From assembly GCA_900555195.1 (NCBI GenBank), contig USKC01000170.1, positions 1 to 6,802 on the forward strand: a DNA stretch of 6,802 bases, given 5' to 3'. Below the pieces are notes generated by a model. That model was not told the DNA's origin. It did not search any database and saw only the letters and a program-made list of their open reading frames with translations. Below, one piece after another: positions 1 to 5,951 of this stretch; the stretch's first letter is position 1, and every line of letters begins with the position of its first letter. A program made the translations under genes and the position numbers. The DNA comes from an uncultured Lachnospiraceae bacterium (lineage in GTDB: Bacteria; Bacillota; Clostridia; Lachnospirales; Lachnospiraceae).

Positions 1-404
1 GGCGCCTCTGACAGATGATAAGTGCTAAAATCTTTCTCCGGAATTTCTACATAGTTAATCGCCTGGAAGCAGCCATATCCTACAGGGGCGTCCGGATTGA
101 GCACCAACGTACCGTTCACATAGTATTCATGATAATGGAATCCTGGCTCGATACCGTCAACCTCTGCGCTCCAATACCCTTCCTCTCCTTCCTGGGCCTT
201 CAGCGGAAATCTCCCCATTCCCAGGATATTCACTTCCACCGTTTTGGCTCCGGCAGCATGCAAGCAGAACCGGGCCCTTCCGTCTCCTGTTGCACAGGCT
301 CCTTTGGGAACAAGCGGATAACGTCCGGCCGGGCGGCCCTGATCGTCCACTTCAGGCCGCAGCCCTCTGTTGATCGGATCAAAGAACAAAAGATGTGCGG
401 CAAA
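1..404 (-). repeat. Start of second esterase unit within the tandem esterase gene (protein-level repeat)
   Basis: The encoded residues from ~416 onward repeat the N-terminal domain of the same protein and of the neighbouring 386-residue esterase. The opening LLFFDP matches PLFFDP of the neighbour, and the stretch FHYHEYYVNG...NPDAPVGYG matches FHYHEYFLDG...NPLAPVGYG there and FHYFNWFVDG...NPKAPVCYG in unit 1. By eye, over the last ~46 residues, unit 2 is about half identical to each, so neither is clearly its parent. The copy is cut by the window edge exactly where the esterase fold would begin. Confidence 0.75.
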
Positions 405-1649
405 CGTCTGCTGTTCCAACAGTTCTTCCTCAGCCTGTCCGGCAGGAATATCACCGTCCGCAGGCTCCCGCCTGTCCGCCGCTTTCCCATCATGCGTCCC
501 TTCTTTCACCGCCGCCGCAAGTTCCTCCGGCGCAAACAGCAGCTGCACGAAATCCCGCAGGCTTTCCCTCCAGACATGCCACTCATGATAGCCCGTATAG
601 CTGCGGTGCACGCAGTCCAATCCCGCCTGCTTCAGCTTGGCCGTATAGGCCTCCTGCTGGATCGCAAGCGTTTCTTCTCCCTTCCCGCAGGAAAGGAAAA
701 TATGCTTCATCGGATAATCTGCGGATTGACCTGCGATCTGATCCATCAGGTCATCTCGCAGGCCAGAGAACACGCCCAAACTGGAAAATAATCCCGGGTG
801 CTTGGCTGCTGCAAGCGTAGACTGGATGGATCCCAAAGACAGTCCCGCCACGGCCCTTGCATCTCTCCCTGTAAATGTGCGGAAATGTTTTTCGATGAAC
901 GGGATACAACTCTCCGTTAATTCCCTGTCGAAATCACCCGGAAAGAATACCGGATCCTCTCCCTCCAAAAACGCATATCCTGAGCACATCACCACGATCA
1001 TTTCCTGGCATTTTCCTTCCGCGATCAGATTATCCATGATCCAGTTCATTTTGCCGTTCCAGATCCAACCTGTTTCGTTCTCCCCCACTCCATGCTGCAG
1101 ATACAAAACAGGGAATTTCCGTTCCGTTTCTGCCGTATAGGACGGCGGTGTATAGACATAGCATTCTTTCAAATGTCCGTTCACGCAAGAACGGTATTTC
1201 CGGATCTGCACATCCCCATGCGGAACTTCACGCAGGGACCAGAACATATCCTCTTTTTCGGGAACCTCAAAAAAATTCACCGCCCCAAAGCAACCATAGC
1301 ATACAGGCGCTTTGGGATTAACTACTTTTACGCCATCCACAAACCAGTTAAAATAGTGGAAACCTGGCGCAATCTCGACTGTCGTTTCAAAACAACCATC
1401 TTCTCCCCGAAGAAGCGCCACCTTTTCCCGACTCATGCTTCCGCTGATTCCCCCTACTTCCACCGTTTTCGCCGCAGGAGCCTCATAACGGAAGGTTACC
1501 ATTCCTCCCCCCTTCAGCATCACGGCAGGCGGATCCTCCAGATAGCTAATCCGCTTCTTCCCATCCTTTTCCTCAAAATGCGCCTTTTTCCCCACGGCGT
1601 CGAAAAACACCGGCGCCATTGTTACAGCCTGGTTATATTGCGTTTTCAT
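1..1649 (-). CDS. Tandem two-unit esterase (Ig-like N-domain + CE1/Fes-type esterase, then a second N-domain); 3' end beyond window
   Basis: I translated this frame by hand from ATG at 1647-1649 to the left edge: 549 codons with no stop, so the C-terminus is outside the window. Residues ~1-150 form an Ig-like/CBM48-like (E-set) domain as found in front of CE1 and enterochelin-esterase-type enzymes. Residues ~155-372 form an alpha/beta-hydrolase: oxyanion motif HGVGENE at 186-192, nucleophile Ser271 in GLSLGS, His355 in YHEWHVW. The usual acid Asp is Glu325 (GKGEE). A charged Ala/Glu/Gly-rich linker (~373-415) follows, then a second E-set domain from ~416 to the edge, where a second catalytic domain would be expected. 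No signal peptide is seen, so it is probably cytoplasmic. The start is supported by AAAGGGGG 8 bases upstream; Met11 is a weaker alternative. It overlaps the MATE gene by 17 bases. General function is fairly sure; substrate is unknown (acetyl, feruloyl or other acyl esters). Confidence 0.85.
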   Translation of the reverse strand, partial: MKTQYNQAVTMAPVFFDAVGKKAHFEEKDGKKRISYLEDPPAVMLKGGGMVTFRYEAPAAKTVEVGGISGSMSREKVALLRGEDGCFETTVEIAPGFHYFNWFVDGVKVVNPKAPVCYGCFGAVNFFEVPEKEDMFWSLREVPHGDVQIRKYRSCVNGHLKECYVYTPPSYTAETERKFPVLYLQHGVGENETGWIWNGKMNWIMDNLIAEGKCQEMIVVMCSGYAFLEGEDPVFFPGDFDRELTESCIPFIEKHFRTFTGRDARAVAGLSLGSIQSTLAAAKHPGLFSSLGVFSGLRDDLMDQIAGQSADYPMKHIFLSCGKGEETLAIQQEAYTAKLKQAGLDCVHRSYTGYHEWHVWRESLRDFVQLLFAPEELAAAVKEGTHDGKAADRREPADGDIPAGQAEEELLEQQTFAAHLLFFDPINRGLRPEVDDQGRPAGRYPLVPKGACATGDGRARFCLHAAGAKTVEVNILGMGRFPLKAQEGEEGYWSAEVDGIEPGFHYHEYYVNGTLVLNPDAPVGYGCFQAINYVEIPEKDFSTYHLSEA

Positions 1650-3078
1650 GATATTTACCCCCTTTTTCCATCGATTGTTCACAGCTTTCCTTCTCCAGGC
1701 CAGCCGTTCCTTTTAAGGCCGTATCCCCTGCCAAGACCGCTTTGATCCATTTCCCGCCCCTAAGCCGGAAGATGCACCAAAACGCCTTGATCACCTGATC
1801 CAGCTTTAGGAACAGATAAATCCAGAATGCAGGAAGTTCCAGGTACAATCCGGCAATCGCTCCAAGGGGAATGGACACCAGCCATAGAAACAGGATATCG
1901 GCCACCATAAGGAACCGGGTATCTCCTCCTCCTCTCAACACACCCTTGGTCATGATGCTATTCATAGCCTGAAATACCACAATCAGGGCAATGGCGTCCA
2001 TCAACTGCTGCGCGATCTGTTCCGTTTCCTCTGTTATATTGTAAAAGCTAATCACCGGACCGCTGATCAGCCAAATCAGGCCCCCCGCAAACAGCCCAAT
2101 AATAAGTCCCAACATCAGAAATGTCCATGCCTGCTCCTGCGCCTTTTCCCGTTCGCCCCGTCCCAGCGTATGGCCTGTCACGATACAGCCCGCATGGGAA
2201 ATCCCCTGGATGAGCACCGTACTCAACTGCTGGGTAACAACCGTAATGGAATTGGCTGATACGAATCCGGTCCCGATCCTGCCCATCACCATGGCTACCG
2301 CGGAGTTACCCAATGCGAGCAGCGTATCTGACACAAAAACCGGAAGACTGACGGACACATATTCTCTGGTCAGAGCGCTGCAATCCATTAGCAGATCCCG
2401 TATCCGATAGCGTATCTTTTCATCCCTGAAAAAGAAGTGCCCACAGATCAGCCCGCATTCAAAGATCCTGGCAATCAGCGTCCCCAGCGCGGCGCCTTCT
2501 ACCTCCATCCGCGGCGCACCCAGCATTCCGAATATAAAAATCCAATTAAAGAACACATTCACAAAAAAAGCTCCAACCGAAGCGACAAGCGGCAGCTTCA
2601 CCTGCCCCACGCTACGCAACACGATCGTACATGTCAGCGCCAAGCCTTGCAGCAGATAGCAAGGAACCATCCATCTGTAATAAAGAGCTCCCTGCCCGAT
2701 TACAGCAACATCCTCCGTATAGATCCGCATCAGGGCAGCAGGCGCCAGCAAAGTCGGCAACATGAATATCAGCGAAAGAAGGATGCACAGTCTCAGCATC
2801 AGTGTCACAGAGCGCTTCAGCGATATTAGGTCGCGCATTCCCCAGAAGCGGGAAGTGAGCACGCTAGCTCCCATCCCAATCCCCATACAACAGATCTGGT
2901 AGAGATTCACAAACTGATTCGCCAGCGCTGTGGCGGATAGGCTAGTTTCCCCCAGCGTTCCTACCATCACCGTATCCATCATGTTCACACCGATTGTAAT
3001 CATGCTCTGCGCGGAAACGGGTATGGCGATGGCTGCCACTCCTTTGTAGAAATTTCTATCCTTTACAAAAAGGCTCAC
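1633..3078 (-). CDS. MATE-family multidrug/metabolite efflux transporter
   Basis: 481 residues, the normal size for a MATE (NorM/DinF-like) cation-coupled exporter in the inner membrane. About 12 hydrophobic segments are visible in two homologous halves (~15-215 and ~240-440). Family signatures include VGTLGETSLSATALANQ near 39-55, LRSVGQ at 154-159, NWIFIFG at 178-184, GHTLGRGEREKA at 302-313 and LRGGGDTRF at 381-389. The start is GTG at 3076-3078, with AGGAGG 7 bases upstream inside the end of the preceding esterase gene; the nearby ATG is followed at once by TGA. The gene shares GTGA with the upstream esterase, and its hydrophilic tail (~450-481) runs over the ribosome binding site and start of the downstream esterase. 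Family is secure; substrate cannot be read from sequence. Its position between two esterase genes suggests export of an esterase product or toxic ester (inference). Confidence 0.93.
   Translation of the reverse strand: MSLFVKDRNFYKGVAAIAIPVSAQSMITIGVNMMDTVMVGTLGETSLSATALANQFVNLYQICCMGIGMGASVLTSRFWGMRDLISLKRSVTLMLRLCILLSLIFMLPTLLAPAALMRIYTEDVAVIGQGALYYRWMVPCYLLQGLALTCTIVLRSVGQVKLPLVASVGAFFVNVFFNWIFIFGMLGAPRMEVEGAALGTLIARIFECGLICGHFFFRDEKIRYRIRDLLMDCSALTREYVSVSLPVFVSDTLLALGNSAVAMVMGRIGTGFVSANSITVVTQQLSTVLIQGISHAGCIVTGHTLGRGEREKAQEQAWTFLMLGLIIGLFAGGLIWLISGPVISFYNITEETEQIAQQLMDAIALIVVFQAMNSIMTKGVLRGGGDTRFLMVADILFLWLVSIPLGAIAGLYLELPAFWIYLFLKLDQVIKAFWCIFRLRGGKWIKAVLAGDTALKGTAGLEKESCEQSMEKGGKYHENAI
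1658..1665 (-). promoter_or_regulatory. Ribosome binding site of the tandem esterase, inside the MATE gene
   Basis: AAAGGGGG on the minus strand lies 8 bases before ATG at 1647-1649. It encodes part of the hydrophilic C-terminal tail (EKGGKY) of the MATE protein, whose stop lies 12 bases past the esterase ATG. It supports this start over Met11 and indicates coupled translation. Confidence 0.7.
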
Positions 3079-4235
3079 TCACATTCCTCCTGCCCCATAC
3101 GGCACAAAAACTCCCGCAGGCAGCGTCTCCATACCGTCCATTCATGGTAACCGTCGCAGCTGTAGCTCTCATATGGAATCCCTTTTTCTTCCAGCATGGC
3201 GAACTCCTGTGACAGCCCTTTTACAATCCGTTCCTCTTGCCTCCCATATCCAAAGAAAAAGAGTTTCACTTTCTTCCGAAAGGCTTCTGCATCCTCAAAC
3301 GCCTGAAAATAATCCTGCCGGCTGTACCATCGTTTTTCCATAAGGCCACTAAAAATACCGATATAGGAAAACATCCCCAAATGATATAAGGATGTCATCA
3401 CAGTCTGATAACTCCCCATAGACAACCCCGCCATAGCCCGTCTGGACGGATCCACGCGATATTTGCCTTCGATAAATGGGATGCAATCTTTGCAAAGCAT
3501 GGCGTCGAAATCCCCAGCCAGGAACGCGTCCTGCATTCCTTCTTTCATGCAGTACAGACAGTTCATGACGATGATTACTTCAGGGGCCTTGCCTTCGGCC
3601 AGCAGGTTGTCTGAGATCAGGTTCGCCTTTCCCTGCCAGATCCAGCCCGTTTCATTCTCACCGCCTCCATGCTGCAGATACAGTACCGGATATGTTTTTT
3701 CTCCGTTCTCTTCATAACCGGGAGGCGTATAGACATAGCACAGGCGCGTCCTGCCCGTCACACTGCTCGGAAAGTACTCCATATGCACCGTTCCGTGCGG
3801 CACATCCCGCATCAGATAGAAATCGTCGTCCTTCTCTCCCTTTTCAAAATAGTTGACCGCTCTGTGCGCGCCGTAACCCACCGGAGCAAGGGGATTGATC
3901 ACGCTCACTCCATCCAGAAAATATTCATGATAGTGAAATCCGTCCGGTATCCCCGAAACCCTTGCCCGGAAATATCCATCCTCTCCCTTTATCATCGGAT
4001 GACGCTCCCCGGTCATAGCGCAGCCGTTAAATCCGGCCACCTCCATCTTCTCCGCCCCTGGGGCATAGAAGCAAAAGAGCACGTCCCCATTTTCCTCCAC
4101 CACGACTCCCGGGTTCTCATAGGTATGCCTCGGCCCTTTCCTCCCGTTTTCATCCTCATAAAGCTCCATCTTCAGGTAAGCCGGATCAAAAAATAGCGGA
4201 TGGCTTTCCAAGGCGCTGTTTCTGAATTTCTGCAT
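3075..4235 (-). CDS. Two-domain esterase: E-set/CBM48-like N-domain plus CE1/Fes-type esterase
   Basis: 386 residues. Residues ~1-150 form an Ig-like domain of the kind preceding CE1 acetyl/feruloyl esterases and enterochelin esterases; ~160-380 form an alpha/beta-hydrolase of the putative esterase (Fes/esterase D) family. Visible catalytic parts are oxyanion motif HGGGENE at 189-195, nucleophile Ser272 in GLSMGS and His364 in GYHEW. The expected acid position carries Glu334 (GRQEE) rather than Asp. There is no signal peptide. ATG at 4233-4235 has AGGAGG 9 bases upstream; another ATG closer to it (4240-4242) is out of frame. It lies 61 bases after the preceding esterase, and its TGA overlaps the GTG start of the MATE gene. 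It is paralogous to the tandem esterase downstream, including an identical 18-base stretch over the oxyanion motif. Ester hydrolysis is well supported. The substrate is not: plant-wall acyl groups are favoured over siderophores because no iron genes are nearby. Confidence 0.88.
   Translation of the reverse strand: MQKFRNSALESHPLFFDPAYLKMELYEDENGRKGPRHTYENPGVVVEENGDVLFCFYAPGAEKMEVAGFNGCAMTGERHPMIKGEDGYFRARVSGIPDGFHYHEYFLDGVSVINPLAPVGYGAHRAVNYFEKGEKDDDFYLMRDVPHGTVHMEYFPSSVTGRTRLCYVYTPPGYEENGEKTYPVLYLQHGGGENETGWIWQGKANLISDNLLAEGKAPEVIIVMNCLYCMKEGMQDAFLAGDFDAMLCKDCIPFIEGKYRVDPSRRAMAGLSMGSYQTVMTSLYHLGMFSYIGIFSGLMEKRWYSRQDYFQAFEDAEAFRKKVKLFFFGYGRQEERIVKGLSQEFAMLEEKGIPYESYSCDGYHEWTVWRRCLREFLCRMGQEECE
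3086..3091 (-). promoter_or_regulatory. Ribosome binding site of the MATE gene, inside the preceding esterase gene
   Basis: AGGAGG on the minus strand lies 7 bases before GTG at 3076-3078. It is also coding sequence for the last residues (MGQEECE) of the upstream esterase. With the GTGA overlap this is a classic arrangement for translational coupling, and it fixes a GTG rather than ATG start. Confidence 0.75.
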
Positions 4236-4296
4236 TGTCCATTTCCTCCTGTTCCAAGCCCTTCTGTCTTCTGCAGCTTGACCTTTTTGTTTACGT

Positions 4297-5067
4297 CTAC
4301 TTCCGCCAATCCAAGAACCGCACGATCATTTCATCCCATACCTTCCACTCGTGTGCTCCCGGCATTTCTTCATAGTGGATCTTCACGCCGCACTTCTCGC
4401 AGTATTCCAGATACTTCTTTCCATACGGATAGCTGAAATCTTCCGTACCTATCCCCGCGAACAAGGCAGGCAGCTGTATTTTATTCTCCACAGCCCGCTT
4501 GATCCAGGTCTCTGAATCGCTGTCGCTTCCCTTCAATTCCTCCAGGCTTCCCCAGTCGCACCGAACGATCTTTTCCTGTCCCTCCAGGCTGTTCCCTCCA
4601 AAGCCTTCCGGACTAAACACGTCCATAATAAAGGAGAAGCCTGACAGATTCGCCGCCGCCGCGAAAAATTCCGGCCGCAGAAACGCCCACTTGAACGCGC
4701 CATAGCCTCCCATAGAAAACCCTGCCACCAGCCTCTCCTGCGCCCGGTTATTCACAGAAAACAGCGTCTCCGCAACCCGCGGCACTTCTTCTGTCAGATA
4801 GGTAAAATAGGGATACCCATATTTCATATCCGCATAGAAACAGCTTCCATCTACCTCTGGCATAACCACAGCAAGCTTGCGCTCCTGCGCATAGCGTTCA
4901 ATGGAAGAGAAACGCATCCAATCCAATCCGTTTCCTCCCCCTCCATGCAGCAGGTACAGCGTAGCTGCCGGCCGTTCTCCTGCCCCCATGCAATCGGGCA
5001 GAATCAGGTACAAATTCGTGTGATATCCCAGTTTTTCCGATAAAAAATCATATTGTACAAATCCCAT
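4297..5067 (-). CDS. EstA/FrmB-type serine esterase (single domain)
   Basis: 256 residues, an alpha/beta-hydrolase of the tributyrin esterase EstA / S-formylglutathione hydrolase-like family (COG0627 type), which typically hydrolyses short-chain acyl esters. Visible are HGGGGN at 41-46 (oxyanion loop), GFSMGG with nucleophile Ser118, GTED with acid Asp210, and AHEW with His239, giving a complete Ser-Asp-His triad. The frame stays open to an ATG at 5148, which would add 27 residues. I chose ATG at 5065-5067 because GGAGGG sits 5 bases upstream, the N-terminus MGFVQYDF then aligns with MGVLKYTF of the neighbouring paralogue, and the overlap with the upstream gene becomes a 20-base gap. There is no signal peptide, so it is cytoplasmic. 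Family is confident; natural substrate is unknown. Confidence 0.9.
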   Translation of the reverse strand: MGFVQYDFLSEKLGYHTNLYLILPDCMGAGERPAATLYLLHGGGGNGLDWMRFSSIERYAQERKLAVVMPEVDGSCFYADMKYGYPYFTYLTEEVPRVAETLFSVNNRAQERLVAGFSMGGYGAFKWAFLRPEFFAAAANLSGFSFIMDVFSPEGFGGNSLEGQEKIVRCDWGSLEELKGSDSDSETWIKRAVENKIQLPALFAGIGTEDFSYPYGKKYLEYCEKCGVKIHYEEMPGAHEWKVWDEMIVRFLDWRK

Positions 5068-5072
5068 TTCTT

Positions 5073-5078
5073 CCCTCC
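5073..5078 (-). promoter_or_regulatory. Ribosome binding site deciding the start of the second EstA-type esterase
   Basis: GGAGGG on the minus strand lies 5 bases before ATG at 5065-5067 and just after the TGA of the preceding esterase (5088-5090). It supports the shorter 256-residue protein over an in-frame start at 5148, which would overlap the upstream gene by 61 bases. Confidence 0.8.
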
Positions 5079-5087
5079 ATGACCGCT

Positions 5088-5873
5088 TCAGTTCTTCTCC
5101 AACATCCGATCCAACAGCACAGGAATCCATCTGTCCCAGAACTCCCACTCATGGCCGCCGTCTTCCTCTTCAAACCAGAAGGGACAGCCTGTATCCCTTA
5201 CATATTCTGCGAATGCCTTTGCTCCCTTGTAAAAGGGATCCTGTCTGCCGCAGCAGGCATACAGCCGCGGGACCGGCGTATCATTCGCCATCAGACCCTT
5301 TAACAGATGCTTGAAATCGTTCATGCTGTTCCGGTATTCTTCCAGGGTTCCAAAAGCATTCAGCACCCGCTCCTTTTGTCCGTCATAAAAGCCCAGCTCT
5401 TCCAGATCCCCCGCGCCGGACATACCTGCGGCCGCCGCGAAAAAGTCCGGACGGTTCAGGGCCCACTTAAACGCGCCATGGGAGCCCATGGAATTACCCA
5501 ACACAAACCGTTCTTCCCGCTTATTTGACAGCGGAAAGATTCTCTCCAGCATCTCGGGCAGTTCTTCACTCAGATAGGTAAAGTACTCCTTCCCATGAAT
5601 CATGTTGCAATAAAAGCTATTACGAACTTCCGGAAACACCACTGCTAGATCCCTCTGTGCCGCATATTCCTCTATCCGCGTCCTCCTCAGATACAGGCTG
5701 CTGTCATCGGATCCCCCATGCAGAATATACAATGTCTTCTTTTTCCCATAGTTTTCATAATAAGCCTTCTCTCCTTCCGGATGCCTCCATGGCTCATAAG
5801 ACGGCAACATCAGCATGCAATTCGTCTGCTCCCTTAACACTTTGGAATAAAACGTATATTTCAACACGCCCAT
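5088..5873 (-). CDS. EstA/FrmB-type serine esterase, divergent paralogue, first structural gene after the regulator
   Basis: 261 residues, clearly paralogous to the next gene (GAFKWALNRPDFFAAAAG here, GAFKWAFLRPEFFAAAAN there). The triad is complete: Ser128 in GNSMGS, Asp212 in CGRQD and His241 in GHEWEFW. It differs around the oxyanion loop: after HGG (52-54) it has SDDSS where the paralogue has GGNGL, so the usual GN is lost, and the following Trp is replaced by Tyr. It also carries a longer, charged loop at ~26-46. ATG at 5871-5873 has AAAGGAGGG 7 bases upstream. No signal peptide is seen. It follows the LacI-type gene by 78 bases and precedes the paralogue by 20 bases, so it is probably the first enzyme gene of the transcript. 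A short-chain acyl esterase is likely; the altered loop may mean a different substrate. Confidence 0.88.
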   Translation of the reverse strand: MGVLKYTFYSKVLREQTNCMLMLPSYEPWRHPEGEKAYYENYGKKKTLYILHGGSDDSSLYLRRTRIEEYAAQRDLAVVFPEVRNSFYCNMIHGKEYFTYLSEELPEMLERIFPLSNKREERFVLGNSMGSHGAFKWALNRPDFFAAAAGMSGAGDLEELGFYDGQKERVLNAFGTLEEYRNSMNDFKHLLKGLMANDTPVPRLYACCGRQDPFYKGAKAFAEYVRDTGCPFWFEEEDGGHEWEFWDRWIPVLLDRMLEKN

Positions 5874-5951
5874 TTTCTTTCCCTCCTTTGCATTTTCGTT
5901 TTAGCAAAAATATATAAATATCCTTCAGCTGCTTTTCTGACGGCTTTTTCC
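5874..5951 (-). promoter_or_regulatory. AT-rich spacer between regulator and esterase operon: possible promoter/operator
   Basis: This is the only non-coding gap with regulatory potential in the window. Read on the minus strand it has a very AT-rich core at 5899-5920 (TTTATATATTTTTGCTAAAA) containing TATATT and an extended -10-like TGCTAAAAC, but no convincing -35 box at standard spacing. TTTTAGCAAAA (plus strand 5899-5909) is an imperfect palindrome with TTTT/AAAA arms that could be part of a LacI-type operator. It ends in the strong AAAGGAGGG ribosome binding site of the first esterase. The promoter and operator assignments are tentative. Confidence 0.3.
5922..5943 (-). terminator. Weak hairpin with U-rich tail after the regulator gene (possible terminator/attenuator)
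   Basis: About 8 bases after the regulator's TAA, the minus-strand transcript contains arms CCGUCAG and CUGAAGG around an 8-base loop: four pairs (UCAG/CUGA), one G-A mismatch, then two C-G pairs. A U-rich stretch (AUAUUUAUAUAUUUUU) follows. Stem strength is modest and the U-tract is interrupted, so it could at most terminate partially, separating regulator and enzyme expression levels. Chance occurrence is possible. Confidence 0.3.

Noticed and set aside
230..493. Minus-strand open frame of 87 residues
   Set aside because: It is in a different frame from the tandem esterase, which remains open through the same bases and continues family homology on both sides.
15..791. Long plus-strand open frame of 258 residues (with overlapping frames at 395-820 and 1092-1745)
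   Set aside because: They lie antisense to the continuous minus-strand esterase frame, which has clear catalytic motifs. Their translations are Arg/Pro/Ser-rich with no recognisable domain, typical of shadow frames.
3669..4196. Plus-strand open frame of 175 residues opposite the 386-residue esterase
   Set aside because: It has no recognisable domain and no ribosome binding site, and it is fully explained as antisense to a conserved gene.
3075..4235. Assignment as a siderophore (enterochelin) esterase
   Set aside because: The fold is shared with Fes/IroE, but no iron uptake or siderophore gene is visible, and the regulator is LacI-type rather than an iron-responsive one. Not excluded, only disfavoured.
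4236..4296. 61-base gap between esterase genes as a possible terminator or promoter
   Set aside because: I see no stable hairpin with a U-tract and no recognisable -35/-10 pair, only the ribosome binding site for the next gene.
5068..5148. Upstream ATG giving a 283-residue version of the second EstA-type esterase
   Set aside because: The extra 27 residues do not match the paralogue and overlap the upstream gene, and the better ribosome binding site sits before ATG 5065-5067.
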